NCBI RefSeq assembly: GCF_900188205.1
Contig: NZ_FZOH01000002.1
Coordinates: 62,001-126,000, forward strand
DNA length: 64,000 nucleotides
Source: Geodermatophilus saharensis
GTDB lineage: Bacteria > Actinomycetota > Actinomycetes > Mycobacteriales > Geodermatophilaceae
Direction: 5' to 3'
Positions 53,334 through 61,384 of this stretch are shown piece after piece. Numbering within the stretch: the first letter of the stretch is position 1; every line of letters starts with the position of its first letter. Both the position numbers and the translations under genes were made by a program. The notes below the pieces were generated by a model. That model saw nothing but the letters and a program-made list of their open reading frames with translations. It made no database searches and was not told where the DNA came from.

Positions 53334-54134
53334 GTGGCCGTCCCCGACCGACTCGACGTGACGCTGCGGCTCGTCCGCAACGCCGGCCGGGTCCCGCTCG
53401 CCGATCTCGCCGCGCGGCTCGGGGTCTCGGAGATGACCGTGCGCCGCGACCTCGACGCCCTGCAGGCCCGCGGGCTGGTCGAGCGGGTGCGCGGCGGCGC
53501 GGTCGCCGTCGCCGAGCCGGAGAGCGCGGCCGGGTTCGCCGCCCGGGCCGGCTGGCAGGCCGGGCTCAAGGAGCGCATCGGCCGGGCCGCGGCCGCGCGG
53601 GTCGCGCCCGGCTCCACCGTGCTGCTCGACGCCGGGACGACGACGGTGCACGTCGCCCGCGCGCTGGCCGACCGGGCGGCCGCGGGCGAGGGACCCTTCA
53701 CCGTCGCCGTCGTCAGCCTGCCGGTGGCCGAGGCGCTGGCCGACCGACCGGGCGTGCGGCTGCTGGTCGTCGGCGGGGAGTCGCGGCCCGGCGAGCGCAG
53801 CCTGTCCGGGCCGCTGACCGCCACGGTGCTGCGGCAGCTCACGGTCGACCTGTTCGTCATGTCGATCGGGGCGGTGAGCGCGCAGGCCGGCTGGTCGGAG
53901 TTCACCCTCGAGGACGCCGCCGTCAAGCAGGTGGGCCTGCAGCAGTCCCGCGCGGCCCTCGTCGTCGCCGACGCCTCCAAGCTCGGCGTGCGCGCGTTCG
54001 CCTCGGTCGCGCCGCTGGGCGCCGTCGGCCGGCTGGTCACCGACGCCAGCGCCCGCGACCCGCAGCTCAGCCCCGCGGCGCAGGAGACCCTCGCCGCGCT
54101 CGACGACGTCGGCGTGGAGGTCGACTTCCCGTGA
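53334..54134 (+). CDS. DeoR-family regulator
   Basis: 266 residues: HTH (VRNAGRVPLADLAARLGVSEMTVRRDLDALQARG) and sugar-phosphate sensor domain (LLDAGTTTVHVARAL, VVADASKLG). GTG has TAGGAA six bases upstream, no ribosome site. Its stop overlaps the next start (GTGA), so it leads an operon with a DUF4406 and a Nudix gene. The ligand is presumably a phosphorylated sugar or nucleoside. Confidence 0.88.
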   Translation: MAVPDRLDVTLRLVRNAGRVPLADLAARLGVSEMTVRRDLDALQARGLVERVRGGAVAVAEPESAAGFAARAGWQAGLKERIGRAAAARVAPGSTVLLDAGTTTVHVARALADRAAAGEGPFTVAVVSLPVAEALADRPGVRLLVVGGESRPGERSLSGPLTATVLRQLTVDLFVMSIGAVSAQAGWSEFTLEDAAVKQVGLQQSRAALVVADASKLGVRAFASVAPLGAVGRLVTDASARDPQLSPAAQETLAALDDVGVEVDFP

Positions 54135-54502
54135 CGCAGCCCCTGATGATCCTGGTCGCCGGCCCCTACCGCGGGGGCACCGGCGACGACCCGGAGCGGA
54201 TCGCCGCCAACCACCGCGCCATCCGGGCGGCCTGCCTGGAGCTGTTCCGCGCCGGCCACCTCGCCGTCAACGGGGAGGACCTCGCGCTGCCGCTGGCCGA
54301 GCTGGCCGGCTCGACGCGGGTGGGCGACGCCGCCTTCGACGAGGTCTTCCACCCGATGGGCCGGCGGCTGGTGGCCCGGGTCGACGCGGTGCTGCGGCTG
54401 CCCGGCGCCTCGGCCGGGTCCGACGAGATGGTCGCGCTGGCCCGCGCCCGCGGCGCCACGGTGTACCGCAGCCTCGACGAGGTGCCGGCGGTGACGCGGT
54501 GA
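54131..54502 (+). CDS. DUF4406 (nucleoside 2-deoxyribosyltransferase-like) protein
   Basis: 123 residues. MILVAGPYRGGTGDDPERIAANHRAIRAACLELFRAGHLAVNGE resembles the nucleoside deoxyribosyltransferase fold, which holds DUF4406. Probably acts on a nucleoside or nucleotide glycosidic bond, but a catalytic Glu cannot be named. Overlaps DeoR and Nudix genes by four bases on either side. Confidence 0.8.
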   Translation: MTQPLMILVAGPYRGGTGDDPERIAANHRAIRAACLELFRAGHLAVNGEDLALPLAELAGSTRVGDAAFDEVFHPMGRRLVARVDAVLRLPGASAGSDEMVALARARGATVYRSLDEVPAVTR

Positions 54503-55161
54503 CCGGCGTCGTCGGGGTGGACCTCCCCGACGCGCGGGGGCGGACCGGGCTGGACCGGGCCGGCCGCGACCTCACCGGCAACCCCGACGTCGTCGTCCGC
54601 GACGTCGAGGTGCTCTCCAGCTCCTGGTACGTCAACCGGCGGACGACGTTCGACCGGCGCGGCCGCGACGGCGTCTGGCGCACCGAGCGGCGCGAGACGC
54701 ACGACCGCGGCAACGGCGCCACCGTGCTGCTGTACGACACCGCCCGCCGCACCGTGCTGCTCACCCGCCAGTTCCGCTTCCCGGCCTACGTCAACGGCTC
54801 CCCCGACGGGGTGCTGGTGGAGACCGCCGCCGGCCTCCTCGACGAGCAGGACGCCGAGGCCGCGGTCCGCCGGGAGGCCGCCGAGGAGCTCGGCGTCGCC
54901 GTCGGGCCGCTCACCCGGCTGCCCGACGTGTGGATGAGCCCGGGGTCGGTGACCGAGCGGCTGGCCTTCTTCGCCGGCCCGTACACCCCGGCCGACCGGG
55001 TGTCGGCCGGGGGCGGGCTCGCCGAGGAGGGCGAGGACATCGAGGTGCTCGAGCTGCCCGTCGAGCAGGCGCTGGCCATGGTCGACGACGGCCGGATCGC
55101 CGACGCCAAGACCGTCCTGCTGCTGCAGTGGGCGGCGCTGCGGGGCCCGTTCGCTGCCTAG
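54499..55161 (+). CDS. Nudix hydrolase (NudK/GDP-mannose pyrophosphatase-like)
   Basis: 220 residues. The strand pattern VLSSSWYVNRRTTFDRRGRDG and Nudix helix REAAEELGVAVG match the NudK/ADP-ribose pyrophosphatase group, which hydrolyses nucleotide sugars. GTG overlaps the DUF4406 stop. The operon as a whole suggests nucleotide-sugar or NAD/ADP-ribose breakdown under DeoR control. TAG overlaps the stop of the convergent synthetase. Confidence 0.87.
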   Translation: MTGVVGVDLPDARGRTGLDRAGRDLTGNPDVVVRDVEVLSSSWYVNRRTTFDRRGRDGVWRTERRETHDRGNGATVLLYDTARRTVLLTRQFRFPAYVNGSPDGVLVETAAGLLDEQDAEAAVRREAAEELGVAVGPLTRLPDVWMSPGSVTERLAFFAGPYTPADRVSAGGGLAEEGEDIEVLELPVEQALAMVDDGRIADAKTVLLLQWAALRGPFAA

Positions 55162-57173
55162 CGGGCCCCGCGCTCCCGGGCCAGGGCGACGTAGTGCTCG
55201 ACCAGCGACGCGTCGTCGACGGCCCCGGGGTTGACCGCCTTCTCCGGGGGCACGCCCTGGAACAGCCGCTTGAGCGGCACCTCCAGCCGCTTGCCGGTGC
55301 GGGTGTGCGGGACGCCGGGCGCCACCAGGATCTCGTCGGGCACGTGCCGCGGGCTGGCCGAGCTGCGGATGGCCGCGCGGATGCGGTCGGCGAGGTCGTC
55401 GGTGAGCTCCGCGCCGGGGGCCAGCTGCACGAACAGCGGCATCCAGTAGCCGCCGTCGCGCTGCTCGACGCCGAGGACGACGCAGTCGGCGATCTCCGGG
55501 AAGGCCTCGACGGCGGCGTAGATGTCGGCGGTGCCCATGCGCACGCCGCCGCGGTTGAGCGTGGAGTCCGAGCGCCCGGTGATCAGGCAGGTGCCGCGCT
55601 CGGTGACCTCCATCCAGTCGCCGTGCCGCCACACGCCCGGCCACGGCTCGAAGTAGGCCTCCCGGTAGCGGCTGCCGTCCGGGCCCGGAGGAGTGTCGTT
55701 CCAGAAGTACAGCGGCATCGACGGCATCGGCTCGGTGACCACCAGCTCGCCCAGCTCGCCGACGACCGGCCGGCCGTCCTCGTCCCACGCCGCCGCGGCG
55801 ACGCCGAGCATCGGCCGCTGCAGCTCCCCGGCGGTCACCGGCAGCAGCAGGGTGCTGCCGATGAACCCGGTGGCCACGTCGGTGCCGCCGGACACCGAGC
55901 CGAGGAAGACGTCGCCGCCCACCGCGTCGTAGACCCAGTGGAACGTCGACTCGGGCAGCGGTGAGCCGGTCGAGCCGATCGTGCGCAGCGCCGAGAGATC
56001 GTGGGTCTCCCCCGGCCGGACGCCGGCCTTCTCGCACGCGATCAGGTAGCCGGCGCTGGTGCCCAGGTAGGTCAGGCCGGTGCGGGCGGCGAGGGCGAAC
56101 TGCGCGTCGACCGTCGGGTACGCCGGAGCGCCGTCGTGGACGACCACGGTGGCGCCGCGCAGCAGCGCCGAGGTGGCGATGTTCCACATGATCCAGGCGG
56201 TGGAGGCGTACCAGTAGAAGCGGTCGCCGGGGCCGACGTCGCCGTGCAGGCCCAGCTGCTTGTGCTGCTCGAGGACGACACCGCCGTGCCCGTGCACGAT
56301 CCCCTTGGGCAGCCCGGTGGTGCCCGAGGAGTACACGATCCACAGCGGCGCGTCGAAGGGCAGCGGCTCGAACTCCGGATCCTGCCGGTCGGCGACGGCG
56401 TCGGCCCAGGCCAGCGCGCCGTCGGGCCGCTCGTCGGGGAACAGCCGGGGGACGGCGACCGTCGTCGTCACCGTGGGCAGGGCGGCGCGCAGCTCGGCGA
56501 CGACGTCGCGCCGGTCGTGGGCCCTGCCGTTGAAGCGGTACCCGTCGACGGCGACCAGCACGGTGGGCTCGATCTGGGCGAACCGGTCGAGGACGGCGCG
56601 GGTGCCGAAGTCCGGCGCGCAGGAGGACCACACCGCACCGATCGACGCCGCGCCCAGGAAGGCGACGACCGCCTCGGGGACGTTGGGCAGGTAGCCCGCG
56701 ACGCGGTCGCCGCGCCGCACGCCCAGCCGGCGCAGCGTGGCGGCGAAGGCGCCGACCTGCCCGCGCAGGACGGCCCAGGAGACCTCCACCGGCTCGGCGT
56801 CCTCGGCCACGGCGATCAGGGCGGGGTGCTCGTCGGTGGCCTGCCGCAGCGCCTGCTCGGCGTAGTTGACCGTGGCGTCGGGGAACCAGACGGCGCCGGG
56901 CATCCGCCGGTCGGTCAGCACCCGGTCGTCGGGGACGCCGGGCAGCACGCCCGACCACGCGGCGACGTCGGCCCAGAACTGGTCGGGGTGCTCGACCGAC
57001 CAGCGCCAGATCGCGTCGTAGTCGGTCGGGTCGAGGTCGAGCCCGCGCCTGGCGGCCGCGTCGCGGGCGAACCCGGCCAGCCGGGTCGCCTCGCGGGACT
57101 GCTGCGTCGGCTGCCAGAGGACGGCCGGGCCGGTCGAGGAGCCGGTCGAGGCGCCGGGAGTGTCGACGGTCAC
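55158..57173 (-). CDS. acetoacetyl-CoA synthetase
   Basis: 671 residues, ANL adenylate-forming family. Activates acetoacetate with ATP and CoA. SSGTTGLPKGIVHGHGG is the nucleotide motif; TGSPLPESTFHWVYD, GGTDVATGFIGS and YFWNDTPPG are typical of AacS; the C-terminal GKRLEVPLKRLFQG carries the adenylating Lys. GTG start. Together with 3-hydroxybutyrate dehydrogenase at 7.8 kb it would complete use of hydroxybutyrate, though they are far apart. Confidence 0.93.
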   Translation of the reverse strand: MTVDTPGASTGSSTGPAVLWQPTQQSREATRLAGFARDAAARRGLDLDPTDYDAIWRWSVEHPDQFWADVAAWSGVLPGVPDDRVLTDRRMPGAVWFPDATVNYAEQALRQATDEHPALIAVAEDAEPVEVSWAVLRGQVGAFAATLRRLGVRRGDRVAGYLPNVPEAVVAFLGAASIGAVWSSCAPDFGTRAVLDRFAQIEPTVLVAVDGYRFNGRAHDRRDVVAELRAALPTVTTTVAVPRLFPDERPDGALAWADAVADRQDPEFEPLPFDAPLWIVYSSGTTGLPKGIVHGHGGVVLEQHKQLGLHGDVGPGDRFYWYASTAWIMWNIATSALLRGATVVVHDGAPAYPTVDAQFALAARTGLTYLGTSAGYLIACEKAGVRPGETHDLSALRTIGSTGSPLPESTFHWVYDAVGGDVFLGSVSGGTDVATGFIGSTLLLPVTAGELQRPMLGVAAAAWDEDGRPVVGELGELVVTEPMPSMPLYFWNDTPPGPDGSRYREAYFEPWPGVWRHGDWMEVTERGTCLITGRSDSTLNRGGVRMGTADIYAAVEAFPEIADCVVLGVEQRDGGYWMPLFVQLAPGAELTDDLADRIRAAIRSSASPRHVPDEILVAPGVPHTRTGKRLEVPLKRLFQGVPPEKAVNPGAVDDASLVEHYVALARERGAR

Positions 57174-57342
57174 GCCCGGACTCTGCCACCGGGGACCGCC
57201 CATCGGGCGACCGGGGCGGAGCGCGGCGGGCCCGGCGGTGACGGTCGGTCAGGACGGGTCCGCCCATCGGGTGACTGCCGTTTCGCGGTCACCGTCCGCT
57301 CCAATCTGTGTGCTGACAGTCACCGTCTCGGGGGGAGGTGCG

Positions 57343-58287
57343 ATGGCCGGGGGAACGACGGGCCGCCGCGCCCGCCTGCGCCGGTGGAGCGGCCGCGCCC
57401 TGCTGCTGGCCGGCCTCGGGGCCGGGGCGTGGCTGGGCGGTCAGGCCCCCGCCTCGGCCGACGAGGCGCCGCCGGCTCCCCTGCTCGCGTCGGTGACCGC
57501 CCCGGCCGGCGAGCTGGTGGGGCAGGTCGCCGCACCCGTCGGCGGGGCGCCCGGCCCGGTCCTCGAGCCGGTGCTGCCGCCCGTGGCCGGGGCGGTCTCC
57601 GAGGCCGGAACGCCGGTGGTGGCGCCGCTGGCGGACGCCGTCGCGCCGGTCACCGCCGCGCTCGAGCCGGTACTGAGCCCCGCGGCACAGACCCTCGCCC
57701 GCGTCACCGACTCCCTGACTCCCGTCACCGACCCGCTGGCGCCGGTGACCGACGTGCTCGTGCCCGTGACCGACGTGCTCACCCCGGTGGACGACGTCGT
57801 CGAGCCGGTGACCGGTGTGCTGCCGCCCGTCCCGGCCCCAGCCGCCGGCCCCGCGGTGGTCGACCCCGCGGTGCTCGACCCGGCGGCGACCGACCCCGCG
57901 TCGCCGCCCGCGCCCACCGTCGTCCCGCCGTCCGCTGCCCGCGCGGTGGAGGCCCCTGATCCGGCGGCCCCGGGTGCCGTGACCCCGGACCCGGGGTCGC
58001 CGGACGCCGCGCCGACGGCCGGCCCGGTCGCCGCGCCGTCCGCTCCCGCCGCCGTCGTCCCCGTGTCGCCGCTGCCGGTCGCGCCGGTCGCCCCGCTGCC
58101 GCCCGCGGTCCCGGCCGCGCCGGCGCCGGCGGGCGCGGCGGCATCTGGTGCCGACCGCGACCAGCCCGCGGCCGACCTGGTGGCGGCCACTCCTGCCGCG
58201 CTGCTCGCGGCGGCCGGCGCGGTGTCCGACGGTGCCCGCGAGGCCGCGGCCGCCGACCCCGTCGACCCCGCCACCTCCCCCGACTGA
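57343..58287 (+). CDS. secreted Pro/Val/Ala-rich protein with heptad repeats
   Basis: 314 residues. Signal peptide (1-39, basic start, cleavage after ASA). Residues 127-163 hold a 7-residue tandem repeat of form PVTDxLx (PVTDPLA, PVTDVLV, PVTDVLT, PVDDVVE, PVTGVLP), with degenerate units back to about 65. The C-terminal half is Pro/Ala/Asp-rich and probably extended. No sorting motif or membrane anchor is seen, so it should be released or held by a partner. ATG with GGGGGAGG upstream. It may work with the chaplin-like protein encoded next. Confidence 0.78.
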   Translation: MAGGTTGRRARLRRWSGRALLLAGLGAGAWLGGQAPASADEAPPAPLLASVTAPAGELVGQVAAPVGGAPGPVLEPVLPPVAGAVSEAGTPVVAPLADAVAPVTAALEPVLSPAAQTLARVTDSLTPVTDPLAPVTDVLVPVTDVLTPVDDVVEPVTGVLPPVPAPAAGPAVVDPAVLDPAATDPASPPAPTVVPPSAARAVEAPDPAAPGAVTPDPGSPDAAPTAGPVAAPSAPAAVVPVSPLPVAPVAPLPPAVPAAPAPAGAAASGADRDQPAADLVAATPAALLAAAGAVSDGAREAAAADPVDPATSPD

Positions 58288-58297
58288 GTGCCGCGCC

Positions 58298-58315
58298 GCC
58301 GGCCCGCGGGCCGGC
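58298..58315. terminator. GC palindrome between the two secreted-protein genes
   Basis: GCCGGCCCGCGGGCCGGC is a perfect 18-bp palindrome, 10 bases after the stop of the first secreted protein. It may attenuate transcription into the next gene, which starts 66 bases later with its own ribosome site. Confidence 0.45.
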
Positions 58316-58381
58316 CCAGCGCACGACCCCCGCCGTCCCGTCCGGGACCGGGGTCCCAGCACCCAGTCGAGGAGACCTCCC

Positions 58382-59458
58382 GTGAACACCCTAAGGACCA
58401 CGTGGGCCACCCGTGCCCTGCGCGTGGCGTTGCTGACCGGCGGCCTGCTGGCCGTCGGCACCGGCGTCGCCTCCGCGTCCGACGACCTGTCCGACGACCC
58501 GGCCGACGACCTGGCCGTGACCGTGCCGGTCACCGTCACCGACAACTCCCTCGGCGTCCTCACCGACGCCCCCGCCGGCGGGGGCCTCGAGCTGCCCGCC
58601 GTCAGCGCCGACGTCACCGTCGACCTCGGCGCCGCCACCGTCTCGGTGCCCGTGACGGTCGGCGGCAACGACGCCGCGGTGGCCGGCGGTGGGGTTCCCC
58701 AGGAACCGGCCGCTCCGGCGGCGGCTCCCGAGCCGGCTCCTGCACCGGCCGACGTCGCCGTCCCGGTCACCGTGTCGGGCAACGCCGTCGGCGTGCTCGG
58801 CGACGCGGAGGCCACCGGCACCAGCCCGGCGGCCCCGGCGGGCGCGGTCACCGTGCCCGTCACCGTGTGCGGCGTCGGCGCCGGCGTGCTCGGCGACGCA
58901 TCGGCCGACTGCACCTCGCCTGCGGGTGCTCCCGGCGCGGGTGACGGCAGCGGTGGCGGCCCGGGCAGCGGCGCCGTCGTCGACGTGCCGGTGACCGTCT
59001 GCGGCGTGGGCGTGGGCCTGCTCGGTGACGCGTCGGCCGACTGCGCGCCGTCGAGCGGCCCGACTCCCCCGGCCGGCCCGCAGGAGCCGGCGCACCCGGC
59101 CGGCCCGCAGGACCCGGGGACCCAGCCCGGCAGCCGGCCGGGCGGCCTGCCCGCCGACGGCGCGGAGTCCGTCCGCCCGGTCGCCTGGGGCGGCGCGTGG
59201 ACCGGCCCGTGGACCGGCCCGCGGTCCGGCTCCTGGACCGGTTCCTGGACCGGTTCCTGGACCGGCCCTGCGGCCGCCTCGGGATCCGGCGCGGAGGCCG
59301 GTCCCGGGACCGCGACGGCCGGTGGGCACGGGTCCACCGGTGGCCGGCTGGCCTCCACCGGCGCGGACCTGCGCCGCGCCCTGGGCGCGGGACTGCTGGT
59401 CCTGCTGCTGGGTGAGGTGCTGCTGCTGGCGGCGCGCCGCCGGGACGGCACCGCCTGA
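58382..59458 (+). CDS. surface protein with chaplin-like repeats and LASTG sorting signal
   Basis: 358 residues. Signal peptide 1-32 (VASA-SDD). Five degenerate repeats VPVTV-x2-N/V-x-(V)G-VLGDA lie near 46-63, 87-101, 125-142, 156-177 and 200-221; the last two hold a Cys pair each (163/177 and 207/221). This resembles the chaplin domain (VPVNVCGNTV...GN..C). Then a Pro-rich stretch, tandem SWTG units (about 275-295), and at the end LASTG (323-327), a hydrophobic helix and RRR: a class E sortase signal. It is organised like long chaplins but with more, shorter repeats. GTG with GAGGAG upstream. Confidence 0.82.
   Translation: MNTLRTTWATRALRVALLTGGLLAVGTGVASASDDLSDDPADDLAVTVPVTVTDNSLGVLTDAPAGGGLELPAVSADVTVDLGAATVSVPVTVGGNDAAVAGGGVPQEPAAPAAAPEPAPAPADVAVPVTVSGNAVGVLGDAEATGTSPAAPAGAVTVPVTVCGVGAGVLGDASADCTSPAGAPGAGDGSGGGPGSGAVVDVPVTVCGVGVGLLGDASADCAPSSGPTPPAGPQEPAHPAGPQDPGTQPGSRPGGLPADGAESVRPVAWGGAWTGPWTGPRSGSWTGSWTGSWTGPAAASGSGAEAGPGTATAGGHGSTGGRLASTGADLRRALGAGLLVLLLGEVLLLAARRRDGTA
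59197..59270 (+). repeat. 12-bp tandem repeats encoding SWTG/PWTG units
   Basis: Within the surface-protein gene, the unit TGGACCGGTTCC recurs in near-perfect tandem copies, with earlier variants TGGACCGGCCCG, encoding W-T-G-(P/S) tetrapeptides. Such repeats can vary in number between strains by slippage. Confidence 0.7.
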
Positions 59459-59463
59459 GCCCG

Positions 59464-59501
59464 GCGCGGGCCCGGCCGGGCACCACCGGCCGGGCCCGCG
59501 C
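59464..59501 (+). terminator. terminator after chaplin-like gene
   Basis: Perfect 16-bp stem (59464-59479 with 59486-59501) and a 6-base loop start 6 bases after the stop codon. Confidence 0.82.
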
Positions 59502-59542
59502 ACGCAGCGCGCAGAGAGCCGCCGCTCTGCCACGATCCGGGC

Positions 59543-59944
59543 ATGACCGAGCCGGAGAGCGAGCGCAACGTGCTGGGCGGCGTGCTGGAGCCCTGCGGCA
59601 CCGAGCCGCTGACCGGCTACTTCCGCGACGGGGCCTGCCGCACCGGCTCGGAGGACCTGGGCAGCCACACCGTCTGCACCGTGGTGTCCCAGGAGTTCCT
59701 GGCCCTGCAGCGCGAGCTCGGCAACGACCTCACCACCCCGCGACCGGAGTACGGCTTCCCGGGACTGCACCCGGGCGACCGCTGGTGCGTCGTCGCCGTG
59801 CGGTGGCTGCAGGCCTACCGCGCCGGGGCGGCGGCCGGCGTCGTGCTCGCGGCCACCAACGAGCGGGCGCTGGAGGTGATCCCGCTGACGGCGCTGCGCC
59901 AGCACGCCGTCGACGTCCCCGACGACATCAGCGACCTGGAATGA
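59543..59944 (+). CDS. DUF2237 family protein
   Basis: 133 residues. RNVLGGVLEPCGTEPLTGYFRDGACRTGSEDLGSHTVCTVVSQEFL and GLHPGDRWCVVAVRWLQAY are characteristic of DUF2237, with conserved Cys and Arg/His residues; function unknown. ATG with CACGAT six bases upstream suggests a leaderless transcript. Followed 55 bases later by a glutathione peroxidase gene. Confidence 0.88.
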   Translation: MTEPESERNVLGGVLEPCGTEPLTGYFRDGACRTGSEDLGSHTVCTVVSQEFLALQRELGNDLTTPRPEYGFPGLHPGDRWCVVAVRWLQAYRAGAAAGVVLAATNERALEVIPLTALRQHAVDVPDDISDLE

Positions 59945-59999
59945 GCCCGGCCTCCCGCGTGCTGGTGCCGGTGACCGCCCCGGCCCGCGAGGAGTGCCC

Positions 60000-60494
60000 G
60001 TGACCGACCTGCTCGACCTGCCCGTCGCGACCCTGCAGGGCGCGGACACCACCCTCGGCGAGCTCACCGGCCGTCGTCCGGCGCTGCTGGTCAACGTGGC
60101 CAGCCGGTGCGGCCTGACCCCGCAGTACACCCGCCTCGAGGAGCTGCAGCGCGAGTACGGCCCGCGCGGGTTCACCGTCGTCGGGGTGCCCTGCAACCAG
60201 TTCGCCGGCCAGGAGCCGGGCACCGCCGAGGAGATCGCCGGGTTCTGCTCGGCCACCTACGGCGTCACCTTCCCGATGACCGAGAAGCTCGAGGTCAACG
60301 GCGAGGGCGCGCACCCGGTGTACCGGCGGCTGACGACGACGCCCGACGCGAGCGGCGAGGCCGGCCCGGTGCAGTGGAACTTCGAGAAGTTCCTGGTCGA
60401 CGGCGACGGCGCGGTCGTGGCGCGGTTCCGCCCCCGGACCGACCCGGGCTCGCCCGAGGTCCGCACCGCCATCGAGGAACTCCTCCCGGCCTGA
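60000..60494 (+). CDS. glutathione peroxidase family protein
   Basis: 164 residues, thiol peroxidase of the Gpx fold. Catalytic Cys37 (ASRCGLTPQY), Gln67-region (VPCNQFAGQ) and Trp126 (VQWNFEKFL) are in place; Cys replaces selenocysteine. Likely thioredoxin- or mycothiol-dependent rather than using glutathione. GTG with GAGGAG eight bases upstream. Followed by two GCGCTA-type repeats. Confidence 0.93.
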   Translation: MTDLLDLPVATLQGADTTLGELTGRRPALLVNVASRCGLTPQYTRLEELQREYGPRGFTVVGVPCNQFAGQEPGTAEEIAGFCSATYGVTFPMTEKLEVNGEGAHPVYRRLTTTPDASGEAGPVQWNFEKFLVDGDGAVVARFRPRTDPGSPEVRTAIEELLPA

Positions 60495-60506
60495 CCGGGC
60501 GCCTCC

Positions 60507-60567
60507 GGGGTGCCAATAGCGCTACAAAGGCACCCCTCGGGTGCCAATGGCGCTACAAGGGCTCCGG
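60507..60567. repeat. GCGCTA-type 3'-end repeats, two tandem copies
   Basis: Copy one: arms GGGGTGCC (60507-60514) and GGCACCCC (60529-60536) enclose AATAGCGCTACAAA with the palindrome TAGCGCTA. Copy two (60538-60567) repeats GGGTGCCAATGGCGCTACAA with a changed right arm. A third, inverted copy sits at 39699. All follow gene ends. Confidence 0.75.
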
Positions 60568-60604
60568 TCGGGCCGGGGCGCGGCGGCGGGGGCAGCATGG
60601 AGCC

Positions 60605-61321
60605 GTGGCCGACCTGCACTTCTACTTCGACCCCGTCTGCCCGTTCGCCTGGCTGACCAGCAAGTGGGTCCGCCTGGTCGCCGCGCAGCGCGACTACGAC
60701 GTCGACTGGCGGCTGATCTCGCTGCGGCTGCTCAACGCGCACGTCGACTACGCCGCCCACTTCCCGCCCGAGTACGAGGCGGGCCACACCGCGGGGCTGC
60801 GGCTGCTGCGGGTGTTGGCGCAGACGCGCGAGCAGCACGGGCGCGCGGCGGTCGGCGTCCTCTACGAGCACCTCGGGCAACGGGTGTTCGAGACCGAACC
60901 CGACCGTCCGGGCACCGCGGCCGAGCGCGGCACGGCCGCCTACCTCGAGCCGGTGCTGGAGCGGGCCGGGCTGCCCCGCGACCTGGCGGCGGTGTTGGAC
61001 GACGACCGCTGGGACGGCGTCCTGCAGGCCGAGACCGACGAGGCGCTGTCGCTGACCGGCCGCGACGTCGGCACGCCGATCCTGCACTTCCAGCCGCCGG
61101 ACGGCGTCGCGTTCTTCGGCCCCGTGATCAGCCGGGTGCCCGCCGAGGACCGCGCGGTCGAGCTGTGGGACCACGTGGTGGGGCTGGCCCGCTTCCCCGG
61201 GTTCGCCGAGCTCAAGCGCAGCCTGCGCGAGGTGCCGCAGCTGCCCGCTGCGGGCGTGGCACCCGGCGAGGTCGGCGTCGAGGAGGACTGGCACGCCGGC
61301 AGCCGCCGGCTCGAGCGGTGA
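60605..61321 (+). CDS. mycothiol-dependent oxidoreductase, Rv2466c-like
   Basis: 238 residues, DsbA-like fold with helical insert. DLHFYFDPVCPFAWLTSKWVRLVA matches the Rv2466c family of mycothiol-dependent reductases, but the active site reads Cys12-Pro-Phe-Ala15: the second Cys of CPWC is missing, so a monothiol mechanism is expected. cis-Pro is in VGTPILHF. GTG has CAGCAT six bases upstream. Confidence 0.85.
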   Translation: MADLHFYFDPVCPFAWLTSKWVRLVAAQRDYDVDWRLISLRLLNAHVDYAAHFPPEYEAGHTAGLRLLRVLAQTREQHGRAAVGVLYEHLGQRVFETEPDRPGTAAERGTAAYLEPVLERAGLPRDLAAVLDDDRWDGVLQAETDEALSLTGRDVGTPILHFQPPDGVAFFGPVISRVPAEDRAVELWDHVVGLARFPGFAELKRSLREVPQLPAAGVAPGEVGVEEDWHAGSRRLER

Positions 61322-61342
61322 GCGCACCCCCGGGGCACCGAC

Positions 61343-61361
61343 TAAGGTGAGGCTCACCTAG
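61343..61361 (+). promoter_or_regulatory. IdeR/DtxR iron box
   Basis: TAAGGTGAGGCTCACCTAG matches the 19-bp iron-box consensus at 15 positions and is nearly palindromic. It lies 24 bases before the first permease gene and includes TAAGGT, a possible -10 box, so iron-loaded IdeR/DtxR should block transcription. Confidence 0.88.
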
Positions 61362-61384
61362 CCCCTGCCGTCCGGAGCTCGCCG

